Assembly (NCBI RefSeq): GCF_904846415.1
Contig: NZ_CAJHAR010000006.1
Span: forward strand, 84,219 to 148,218
DNA: 64,000 nucleotides
From: Psychrobacter piscatorii
GTDB lineage: Bacteria > Pseudomonadota > Gammaproteobacteria > Pseudomonadales > Moraxellaceae
Reading direction: 5' to 3'
Below the pieces are notes generated by a model. The model was not told the DNA's origin. It made no database searches and saw only the letters and a program-made list of their open reading frames with translations. The translations under genes and the position numbers were made by a program. Each line of letters starts with the position of its first letter. The stretch's first letter is position 1. This document shows, piece after piece, positions 57,110 through 64,000 of the stretch.

Positions 57110-57634
57110 ATGAATATGAGCAACCGCATGATCATTATGATGGCTGTTGGTATCTTGCCAGCATTGAGTGCTTGTGCTGACGATCAAAATGGCACATCAA
57201 ACTCGTCCATTGTGCATGAAAGTTTGACGCAAAAAACAAGCTCTAATAATACAGAGCAACCGATATCAGAAAAGGAGCAAGTGAATATGTGGATGACAAT
57301 TAATGGAAATCGTTTTGAAGTGTTGGCTGAAGACAACGCGACTGCGCATGCTTTTTCGGCACAATTACCCTTGACGTTAAATATGGAGGATTTGCACAGT
57401 AATGAGAAGCACGCTCAGCTACCAAATGCACTGCCAACGAATGCCAGTCGCGCAAATACTATTAATAATGGTGATGTCATGTTGTATGGCTCATCAACGT
57501 TAGTAGTGTTTTATAAGAGTTTCTCTTCATCCTATTCTTATACGCGTATTGGTAGATTGAGTCAGCCTGATAAGTTAGCTGATATACTGGGACAAGGTAA
57601 TGTGCAAATTAAATTTAGTCGTGAACAACACTGA
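57110..57634 (+). CDS. Secreted cyclophilin-like fold lipoprotein
   Basis: 174 residues. Lipobox LSAC (Cys about 22) suggests a lipoprotein. The domain from about 58 reads NMWMTINGNRFEVLAEDNATAH, LPLTLNMEDLHSNEKH and DVMLYGSSTLVVFYKSF, the cyclophilin-like fold of small bacterial proteins (not a proven isomerase). GGGGAG lies 8 nt before ATG 57110. Cotranscribed with the MFS gene. Confidence 0.85.
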   Translation: MNMSNRMIIMMAVGILPALSACADDQNGTSNSSIVHESLTQKTSSNNTEQPISEKEQVNMWMTINGNRFEVLAEDNATAHAFSAQLPLTLNMEDLHSNEKHAQLPNALPTNASRANTINNGDVMLYGSSTLVVFYKSFSSSYSYTRIGRLSQPDKLADILGQGNVQIKFSREQH

Positions 57635-58257
57635 CGTCTGCTAGGTTAGTGCTCCGTATCCCCATAAGAAACACATGATGGGTGATTGTTTTACTAATCA
57701 GCGGCTATGGCGATTGAGAATGACATGTAGAATAAACCTTCAGTCTGTGTCATGAACTTATAAGAACATCAATCGAATTTAACTTATGCGTACCTAAATT
57801 TAGGTTCACGATTTAAAAGAGTTAATTTTCTATTAAAAACAATGACCTATAGTTAATATAAAAATAATTGGTTCATGAACCTTGGTATGTGACATAGCCT
57901 GAGTACAACAACTTTAATTTAAACTATTAGGAGTCTCAACTGAGACACTGAATTACGCTAAAAAATCAAGATGATCGTTCATTCATTCTCCTAGCTTTTT
58001 TATTTAAGGGGGTTTTTCATTACAAAATGAGAAAACCAGCCATACTGAAAAAGCAGTAATGTTAGCATGGTTTTTATAGATTTCCTCTTGGTTAAAGTGA
58101 CTCTATCATCATTGATATCAATAGATTATAGTTCTGATTCTCCAGTAAACACTTAAAGTAATTGTTTGAGTTTTTCATACATGGCAAAACACTTTAAATG
58201 CTTCGCTTGTGTACACCATACTTTCTTAACCAGTGACGTTTTAAGCTGATTTTCCTG
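57635..58257. other. Gene-free stretch with short palindromes
   Basis: 623 bp. Contains ACCTAAATTTAGGT (57792-57805), GGTTCATGAACC (57870-57881) and GTCTCAACTGAGAC (57933-57946), three unrelated short palindromes within 155 bp, and an A/T-rich hairpin near 58010. No gene seen. Could hold a small RNA or regulator sites. Confidence 0.35.
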
Positions 58258-58767
58258 CTAGTCAAATTTAGTGCCGAACAATATTGAATGACGTTTGAGG
58301 CACGAGGGCTTCGCTTTTGATATGAAGATATCTTGTACTTTTTGGAACTGACTGTCTAAAGCAACACCATTTGAACGAATAATATTGCCTATTAAAAATC
58401 CTCTGTCATAAATATAGACAATGCCTTTATCTTTGTCCCAATAGCTCACTCCTTCAGGCAATATAGGCGTAGAAAACACGCCATCACTTGACTCTATTAA
58501 CAAACAACCCTCTATTACAACCAATCGTCCACCGACCCCCATATCTAACTGGGGTTCCTCAGGGTCAAAAGGGTATGTAAATATATCTGCATATGTTGGT
58601 GTTAATATATTCGAGGTATCCTCTATTTCAATCTTCAGAATTTTATTCTCACTAGCGGTATGATTCATCGTATTTTTTGAAGGTGTCATACAACCTGATA
58701 TTAAGATTGCTAAAAATATGATTAAGTATTTTTTAAGCTTATGGCTGTCCTTATACACTGTATTCAT
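58258..58767 (-). CDS. Small lipoprotein, two-cysteine paralogue family (member A)
   Basis: 169 residues from ATG 58767. Lipobox LISGC; the mature part shares with the three lipoproteins at 60.2-61.9 kb the layout G-x-L-V-V-x-x-G-C-L, f-x-T-P-x-L-P-x-G, W-D, IGN-II-x-S-x-G and a second Cys in PSCL near the C-terminus. Unknown function. It is divergent from the serpin gene 103 bp away. The upstream ATGs at 58797 and 58779 are possible alternatives. Confidence 0.7.
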   Translation of the reverse strand: MNTVYKDSHKLKKYLIIFLAILISGCMTPSKNTMNHTASENKILKIEIEDTSNILTPTYADIFTYPFDPEEPQLDMGVGGRLVVIEGCLLIESSDGVFSTPILPEGVSYWDKDKGIVYIYDRGFLIGNIIRSNGVALDSQFQKVQDIFISKAKPSCLKRHSILFGTKFD

Positions 58768-58869
58768 CTGAAATATCATCCTTAAATTTATTAGCATATG
58801 TTTACTAAATCAGCCTAAACCCTTGTATATAATCAGGACATCATCCGAATTATAAAGAGGTACAACGCC

Positions 58870-60225
58870 GTGAAAAATCGTAACCAATACGTCTATAAAA
58901 AGCCTGCAATTAAATTCAGCGTCGGTACGCTTGCTTTAGGCAGTTTACTGGCAATTGCTGGTTGTAATAATAGTTTGGTTGATACTCAACCGATAAAACA
59001 GGTAGCTGAAAAACCTATAGTCAGCAAGACTGAGAACCCTTCAAACCCAAAGACTGATAAGAACTATATCGCTGCTGACGACTCTGCTTCAACGCCTGAA
59101 GGTATCAAGCAAGTCGTTAATGCCAACAATCAATTCGCCATTGAGCTATATCAGCAAATAAATAAGCAAGCTAAACAAGCAGAGAACAATGTATTTTTCT
59201 CGCCTTACAGCTTGTCTACGGCGATGGCCATGCTTTATGCTGCAGCAGAGGGTGAAACAAAGCAGCAAATCCAAAAGACCTTTCACTATCCAGCACCAGC
59301 TATCCTCAATCCCAATAGTGCAGCACTCTACAATCAATTCAATAAGCCTAATCCAAACTATGACTTAAGCACAGTTAATGACTTATGGATGCGTCAAGGC
59401 CTAAGTCCCAATCAAACCTATTTGGATACCGTAAAACGCTACTATGGTGGTCAAGTCACCAATCTTGATTTTGCGAGCCGTCCCGAGCCATCACGTCAGA
59501 CCATCAATAAAACCATCGCTAATTATACCAAGCAGATGATTCCTGAACTACTGCCAGAAGGGAGTATCAAGTCATCTACCGCTGCTGTATTAACCAATGC
59601 TGTTTATTTTAAAAGCCAATGGGCACAACCTCTAGGTCTACGAGGTAGTACTCAACCCTTTTATAACCTCAATGGCACAATCACCGATACGAATTTTATG
59701 TATAGCATAGAAAACTCTAATTACACGGAAGATGAGCAAGTACAAGTGGTAGAGCTGCCTTATAAAAGCGATGACCTGTCGATGCTGATCATCTTGCCAA
59801 AATCAAAAGAAGCCGCTGCTATGCAGGCATTGGTTAAGAATTTAAGTGCCGATCAAATTGGTCAGTGGACTCACAATATGAAAATAAAAGCAGTCGACCT
59901 GCAGCTGCCTAAGTTTAAAATGGAACAAGATTATAAAATGGATGGGCTACTGGCTGAAATGGGAATGCCAATCGCTTTTGATAGTCGCGCTGACTTTAGC
60001 TTATTCAATGACGAGCAGTCATTAGCGGTAGATTCTATTATTCATAAAGCGGTGGTTGAGGTTGATGAAAAAGGTACGGTGGCAGCCGCTGCTACAAGTA
60101 TAGTGCCAGTAGTCGTTTCAGCTAGTTATGACGTTGAGTTTAATGCCAATCGTCCATTTATATTTATGATTAAAGACAATAAAACCGATGCGATATTGTT
60201 CTTAGGGCAAGTGAATAAGCTATAG
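58870..60225 (+). CDS. Lipoprotein serpin (serine protease inhibitor)
   Basis: 451 residues, start GTG 58870 (GAGGT 9 nt upstream). Lipobox LAIAGC (Cys32) indicates a lipidated protein. The serpin body starts at NNQFAIELYQQ, with NVFFSPYSLSTAMAMLYAAA, VLTNAVYFKSQW and the C-terminal FNANRPFIFMIKD. The hinge KGTVAAAATS (401-410) is small and inhibitory-like. Aligned to antitrypsin, the scissile bond falls at Val416-Ser417, suggesting an elastase-like target. Serpins are uncommon in proteobacteria. Confidence 0.92.
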   Translation: MKNRNQYVYKKPAIKFSVGTLALGSLLAIAGCNNSLVDTQPIKQVAEKPIVSKTENPSNPKTDKNYIAADDSASTPEGIKQVVNANNQFAIELYQQINKQAKQAENNVFFSPYSLSTAMAMLYAAAEGETKQQIQKTFHYPAPAILNPNSAALYNQFNKPNPNYDLSTVNDLWMRQGLSPNQTYLDTVKRYYGGQVTNLDFASRPEPSRQTINKTIANYTKQMIPELLPEGSIKSSTAAVLTNAVYFKSQWAQPLGLRGSTQPFYNLNGTITDTNFMYSIENSNYTEDEQVQVVELPYKSDDLSMLIILPKSKEAAAMQALVKNLSADQIGQWTHNMKIKAVDLQLPKFKMEQDYKMDGLLAEMGMPIAFDSRADFSLFNDEQSLAVDSIIHKAVVEVDEKGTVAAAATSIVPVVVSASYDVEFNANRPFIFMIKDNKTDAILFLGQVNKL

Positions 60226-60241
60226 CTTAAGGATGCAAGAA

Positions 60242-60760
60242 ATGATGACCATAAAAATGATGCTGATACCCTTAGCAATACTACTGGCTGCTTGCCAAAG
60301 TACCTCATTGTCACGACCTGACTTGAGCCGAACCATTAAGGTAGAGCAACACTCAGAGCCGCTAATACATTACCGTACATCAGGTAATGAGAGTTTATTT
60401 TATACCTATCCCTTTGAGTTCTCTGACCTTGATAAGATTGATGTTATGGACGAGGTGAACGTACGACTCGCCTATGAGGAGGGCTGTGTCTATCTCCATT
60501 ATGGGCCGTATAAAACCATTCCTGTTCTACCGAATGGTCAAGCAAGCTGGGATGACAAAAATAAAACGCTCAAATATTTTAATGTCGTTTATGAGGTGGG
60601 CGACATCATAGAAAGCGGTGGCTATAAACTTAGGCCGTCAGATCGGGAACGATATGCCAAAGAAGGCTTTGCTAATCAAGCCTCAAGTCGCTGTGATGTC
60701 AAAGAGATGATGATGTTATCGGGTTTACCGCGTGGTCAGGCGGCTAGAAAAACTCTATAA
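60242..60760 (+). CDS. Small lipoprotein, two-cysteine paralogue family (member B)
   Basis: 172 residues from ATG 60242 (AAGG 9 nt upstream; the first ATG at 60233 lies too close to the SD). Lipobox LLAAC. Shares EEGCVYL, IPVLPNGQASWDD, VGDIIESGG and SRC near the C-terminus with neighbours. It starts 17 bp after the serpin stop, so it is probably cotranscribed with it. Confidence 0.75.
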   Translation: MMTIKMMLIPLAILLAACQSTSLSRPDLSRTIKVEQHSEPLIHYRTSGNESLFYTYPFEFSDLDKIDVMDEVNVRLAYEEGCVYLHYGPYKTIPVLPNGQASWDDKNKTLKYFNVVYEVGDIIESGGYKLRPSDRERYAKEGFANQASSRCDVKEMMMLSGLPRGQAARKTL

Positions 60761-60794
60761 AAGTTCTGATAATACTAAGCAACGAGACCAATGA

Positions 60795-61328
60795 ATGAAT
60801 AATTTAAAATTAAAAAACGGCTTATCATTAACCGCTCTTGGAGTTTTTATAATTCCGATTTTATTTGGTTGTACTAACTTAAAACCTTCTCAAGTAACAC
60901 CAACACAAGAAAGAACTGCCATTATCAATGAAAGTCCCTCAGATTCTCCAAAACGAGACTCTAATAAACCCCTGTCCGACATATTTAGTTATCTATCTAC
61001 GGGCGGTCAAATGCCAGGTATCGTAAGTGGCAAATTTATTATTAAAGATAATTGTCTTATGTTGCAAGTCGCCAAAGATAAATATATGACGCCCTTATTT
61101 CCTCCGGATGATGTCGTTTATTTAGAAGAGGAAAAAACTATTGTACTGAAAGGCATCAAAATTAAATTGGGTGAGAAGATATTTACTGGGGGCAGAATCA
61201 CACCAACGACAAATCTTGAGTTTGCGACTCAAGGAGATGCCGCTTGTCTGACCAAAATAGGCATGGCTATCGATGCCGATATAATGGAAGTCTCTGAAGA
61301 GATTAAAAGGAAGTTGGATACCTACTAA
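60795..61328 (+). CDS. Small lipoprotein, two-cysteine paralogue family (member C)
   Basis: 177 residues. Signal with LFGC lipobox (Cys about 26). Shared core: GKFIIKDNCLMLQ, MTPLFPPDD, LGEKIFTGG and AACL. Located 34 bp after member B and 74 bp before member D. Most diverged member: lacks the W-D pair. Confidence 0.72.
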   Translation: MNNLKLKNGLSLTALGVFIIPILFGCTNLKPSQVTPTQERTAIINESPSDSPKRDSNKPLSDIFSYLSTGGQMPGIVSGKFIIKDNCLMLQVAKDKYMTPLFPPDDVVYLEEEKTIVLKGIKIKLGEKIFTGGRITPTTNLEFATQGDAACLTKIGMAIDADIMEVSEEIKRKLDTY

Positions 61329-61402
61329 AAAAATAGGTGAAGAAACTGTTTTCCCTGCTTACATTCAAAATATGAGTTTTCTGCCAAAACCGGAGCACAC
61401 AG

Positions 61403-61879
61403 ATGAGAAAAGCATTTTTTATTTTAACGGGCCTAGTGATAGTCGGTTGTACGACAACCCCTGTAGCAACCATACCTGAACCAATGGCAGCGATAAAACC
61501 TATTCCAGAACTCGTAGAGCCTGAGCAAAAAACCAGTATTTTTTATTACTATGTTGATCCAGTTAATCAGGCTCAAGCTGCCGCAATAGTAAGGGGTAAT
61601 TTCGTATGGAGAGATCACTGTCTTTATTTAATAGGCAGTGATCGTAAATTTACTACCGCGATGTTCCCCGAATTTCCAAAAGGTATCGTGAAATGGGATG
61701 AAGCCACCAAAACACTAAATCTTAATGGTCGGGTTTTTAAAATAGGCGATTATATAAAGACGAATGGCGCGTACTGGCCTTATCACCCTAATACGCCAGG
61801 AGGTGCTGAGTTTGAAAAACAGGGCGATAAAAAATGCTTAACGCCCTATGTTGCACTGATAGGCACTTTTTTCGATTAA
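61403..61879 (+). CDS. Small lipoprotein, two-cysteine paralogue family (member D)
   Basis: 158 residues. Lipobox IVGC (Cys about 16). Core GNFVWRDHCLYL, FTTAMFPEFPKG, KWDEATKTL, IGDYIKTNG, and KCLTPYVALIGTFFD. The ending resembles member A's (ILFGTKFD). GGAG lies 7 nt before ATG 61403. Third in the row after the serpin. Confidence 0.75.
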   Translation: MRKAFFILTGLVIVGCTTTPVATIPEPMAAIKPIPELVEPEQKTSIFYYYVDPVNQAQAAAIVRGNFVWRDHCLYLIGSDRKFTTAMFPEFPKGIVKWDEATKTLNLNGRVFKIGDYIKTNGAYWPYHPNTPGGAEFEKQGDKKCLTPYVALIGTFFD

Positions 61880-61940
61880 AAATATTTCTATACCTATATA
61901 TCTTACCAATATTAAATTCAACGACCTAATAAGCAAAACT

Positions 61941-63155
61941 ATGAAATTACTGAATAGCATGTTCATTTATCCATTTATGATTTCAGGGTTATCTTTCGGG
62001 CTGTCTGTATCCGCTATAGCAGCTGATTATATAACAGAAGAGTCAACTGAACAGCTAGAAGACAATTACACTCAGCAACAGCTTGCCAAGCTATATTTAG
62101 AGAATTTAGACTTGCCCGAAGATAGTAGGAAACCGTATGAATGGTTTGCCATTCGAGGATATGCTCCTGCTCAATTCATGCTAGGTGTCCAAGCTTATGA
62201 TCCTGTAAACAAGATCAAATGGTATCAGATAGCTGCTGATAACGGGCATACCTCTGCAATAGCCAATCTTGCCTATATCTATTATGCGGGTAAGTATGGC
62301 GTACCTCAGGATTACACCAAGGCTTTTAAATTATATAAAAAATTAGCCGATACTGATGACATGCAGGCTCAGTATCAACTTGCAGAGATGTACTATCATG
62401 GTGCAGGTACGCCTCAAAGCTACAGTCAGGCTTTTACCTATTATCAGAAGGCCGCTGATAATAAAAAGATGGAGGCTAAATACACAAAAATGTATGCTGA
62501 ATATAGCTTAGGGCTTATGTATTATGGCGGTTTAGGTGTCGCCCAAGATTATGAAAAGGCCTTTGATATTTTTGAAAATCTTGTTGCTCAAGGCAATACT
62601 AATGCTGAGTATAACTTGGGAGTGATGTATGATCGCGGCTTAGGGGTTATTCAGAATAAGATGAAAGCAAAAGAATGGTTTGAGATAGCGGCTAGTCGGG
62701 AGAGTTATACCGGTCTTGGAAAGACACATGCCGAATACCGTCTAGGGAAAATGTACTTTGAGGGAATAGATGTTGTACAAGACTATGATGCAGCCTTAAG
62801 CTGGTTCAAAAAAGCGGCGAGTAATAGTTACTTCTTGGGTCGTGGAGAGATGAGTAAAGGGCATTTACTGACACAATATCAGTTGGGTGATATGTATTAT
62901 AACGGGATTGGCGTCACTCAGGATTATACTCAAGCTTTTAGGTGGTATGAACAAGCGGCCAGAAATAGATATCGTAATACGGTTGATGGGTCATGGAGCA
63001 AAGGTAGTGAACGCGCTCAGTATCTTATAGCACTGATGTATTATAAGGGCTTAGGTGTTAATAAAGACAAAGCCATGGCAAAAGAGTGGTTAGAAGTATC
63101 TTGCGATAACGATTACCAAGCGAGTTGTGATTATCTTCAGAAACTCTCTAAATAA
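61941..63155 (+). CDS. Secreted Sel1-repeat protein
   Basis: 404 residues. Sec signal peptide (about 1-28, ending SAIAAD). Then about seven Sel1-like helical repeats, each with the pattern A-x-Y-x-L-G-x-M-Y-Y-x-G-x-G-V-x-Q-D-Y and a following WY/WF-x-x-A-A helix; the last ends with a Cys pair (CDNDYQASCDYL). Such repeats mediate protein contacts. It lies 62 bp after lipoprotein D on the same strand, at the end of the serpin/lipoprotein array. Confidence 0.85.
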   Translation: MKLLNSMFIYPFMISGLSFGLSVSAIAADYITEESTEQLEDNYTQQQLAKLYLENLDLPEDSRKPYEWFAIRGYAPAQFMLGVQAYDPVNKIKWYQIAADNGHTSAIANLAYIYYAGKYGVPQDYTKAFKLYKKLADTDDMQAQYQLAEMYYHGAGTPQSYSQAFTYYQKAADNKKMEAKYTKMYAEYSLGLMYYGGLGVAQDYEKAFDIFENLVAQGNTNAEYNLGVMYDRGLGVIQNKMKAKEWFEIAASRESYTGLGKTHAEYRLGKMYFEGIDVVQDYDAALSWFKKAASNSYFLGRGEMSKGHLLTQYQLGDMYYNGIGVTQDYTQAFRWYEQAARNRYRNTVDGSWSKGSERAQYLIALMYYKGLGVNKDKAMAKEWLEVSCDNDYQASCDYLQKLSK

Positions 63156-63314
63156 GGAATTTAGTTTTTAAAGATGATGGGTTTTAGGTTATTGAGATAA
63201 CATCAGTGTACTCTACCGTATCCCTATTAAGCCGATTAAGCGCTTTTTAACTCAATGCCTAACATCCATTACTAGTCTTGTTAAAGCTATCTCATCTTGC
63301 TGGATAGACCATTT

Positions 63315-63647
63315 TTATCTTATAGTAAATGTATATCGTTCTTTATCGTATGAAGCGGCATAGGGCATTGCATCTCTAGAATAGGTCTTCTTATCCTGAT
63401 CAGTATAGTCGATAGATATTGAATCTTCATAGCTTGTATATTGGATAGCGTAGCGATAGGATGAGTTGGGCGGCAAATCTCCGATTAAGTCCACTCTCTT
63501 GGAGCTGGTATATTTGACGCGTACGTCAGATATGAGATAAGCGCTTTCGTTATTTATGATAATTTTGCCTTTATCCTTCTCAAAATATGAGCAAGATATT
63601 AAAAGCATGCTCATCAATCCTATTAGAACATTCTTATTAAAAACCAT
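63315..63647 (-). CDS. Small lipoprotein, hypothetical
   Basis: 110 residues from ATG 63647 (GAGAG 6 nt upstream). Lipobox LLISC (Cys about 18). Mature part is beta-rich (INNESAYLISDVRVKYTS, PPNSSYRYAIQYTS). It does not share the two-cysteine core of the neighbouring lipoproteins. Convergent with the Sel1 gene. Function unknown. Confidence 0.7.
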   Translation of the reverse strand: MVFNKNVLIGLMSMLLISCSYFEKDKGKIIINNESAYLISDVRVKYTSSKRVDLIGDLPPNSSYRYAIQYTSYEDSISIDYTDQDKKTYSRDAMPYAASYDKERYTFTIR

Positions 63648-63976
63648 ATTTCTCTCACTTTTACGATTGACTAATACCACTACAAGTTTATTAGAAATCG
63701 TGCAAAATCAGTAATGTATCTCTCCGCTAATCACTTTTAGGCATTCTTAAGTTCAGTACAGCACGCTTACCAAACTACACTAAACGATTGTATAGAGATG
63801 ATACTAGAATGGCATCATCTTAACTCTACATTATTAGTGAAGCAGATATGAAGAATAACCAGTATTGTTATCTTAACCCCAGTTCGGGATAAGGGCTCAA
63901 AAAAAAGATAAAAAAAGAAGTCCGAAGTTGCTAAAGTGAGTTTACCAAGACAAACTTCACAACAAGGACTTCTTAC
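63648..63976. other. Intergenic region at the right edge, possible IS left end
   Basis: About 330 bp without a gene. ACCCCAGTTCGGGATAAG at 63877-63894 looks like the outer terminal repeat of an IS982-type element that continues right. The A-rich stretch 63899-63918 follows. Confidence 0.35.
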
Positions 63977-64000
63977 ATGGACAACCTAACCGAACTATAC
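63977..64000 (+). CDS. IS982-family-like transposase, first eight codons only
   Basis: ATG 63977 opens MDNLTELY before the window ends. This start resembles IS982-family transposases (MDNLTELxCLIDDFC as I recall). AAGGACT lies 8 nt upstream. Only eight residues are visible, so this is tentative. Confidence 0.5.

Overview
The window looks like a chromosomal segment from a Psychrobacter-type gammaproteobacterium (Moraxellaceae). The grounds are the moderate-to-low GC, the unusually long RecC/RecB/RecD proteins, the methylcitrate cluster of the acnD/prpF type, and several Moraxellaceae-like hypotheticals. I identified genes by reading protein motifs; no database search was possible.

Layout. 1-3.4 kb is the decayed end of a genomic island next to a tRNA-Arg(CCU) gene (3566-3641). 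It holds a VbhA-like (Fic-inhibitor) antitoxin running off the left edge with two palindromic operators, an IS256-family transposase remnant abutting a phage-like remnant, a hicA/hicB pair whose hicA is visibly damaged, an IS3-family remnant with a frameshift, and the N-terminus of the integrase that probably brought the island in. From 3.7 kb on the sequence looks like core chromosome. It starts with a membrane-anchored ModA-like protein and a hypothetical, then recC-recB-recD (5.5-16.8 kb), hypoxanthine phosphoribosyltransferase, a cstA / cory-CC-star / ArsA-like ATPase cluster (18.5-21.7 kb), and a DUF3482 GTPase and DUF2868 membrane protein separated by a fatty-acid/sterol hydroxylase-type gene.

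27-38.5 kb is the methylcitrate (propionate-degrading) cluster on the minus strand: prpB, prpC, acnD, prpF and prpD. A YefM/YoeB toxin-antitoxin pair sits between acnD and prpF, and an ABC exporter and a tail-anchored GNAT acetyltransferase sit between prpF and prpD. Upstream lie an Nramp-like transporter lacking the metal-binding DPGN motif and a LysR regulator. PEP carboxylase (42.8-45.6 kb) follows. Together these genes would feed propionyl-CoA carbon to pyruvate and succinate, while Ppc replenishes oxaloacetate.

45.8-48.6 kb is a small accessory patch: an intact tyrosine integrase, a 0.66-kb gene-free stretch with a perfect hairpin, and a lone NADAR-type (DarT1-associated) antitoxin with no DarT toxin beside it. 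48.6-57.6 kb carries an EamA exporter, an FAD amine oxidase, hydrolases, a hotdog thioesterase, HxlR and LysR regulators with inverted repeats nearby, an MFS efflux pump and a secreted cyclophilin-like protein.

58.2-63.7 kb is an envelope/lipoprotein cluster: a bacterial lipoprotein serpin with a readable reactive-centre loop, flanked by four small paralogous lipoproteins and a Sel1-repeat protein. The right edge enters an IS982-family-like element. The best candidates for something undescribed are the serpin/lipoprotein family, the orphan NADAR antitoxin beside an integrase, and the cstA/cory-CC-star/ArsA cluster.
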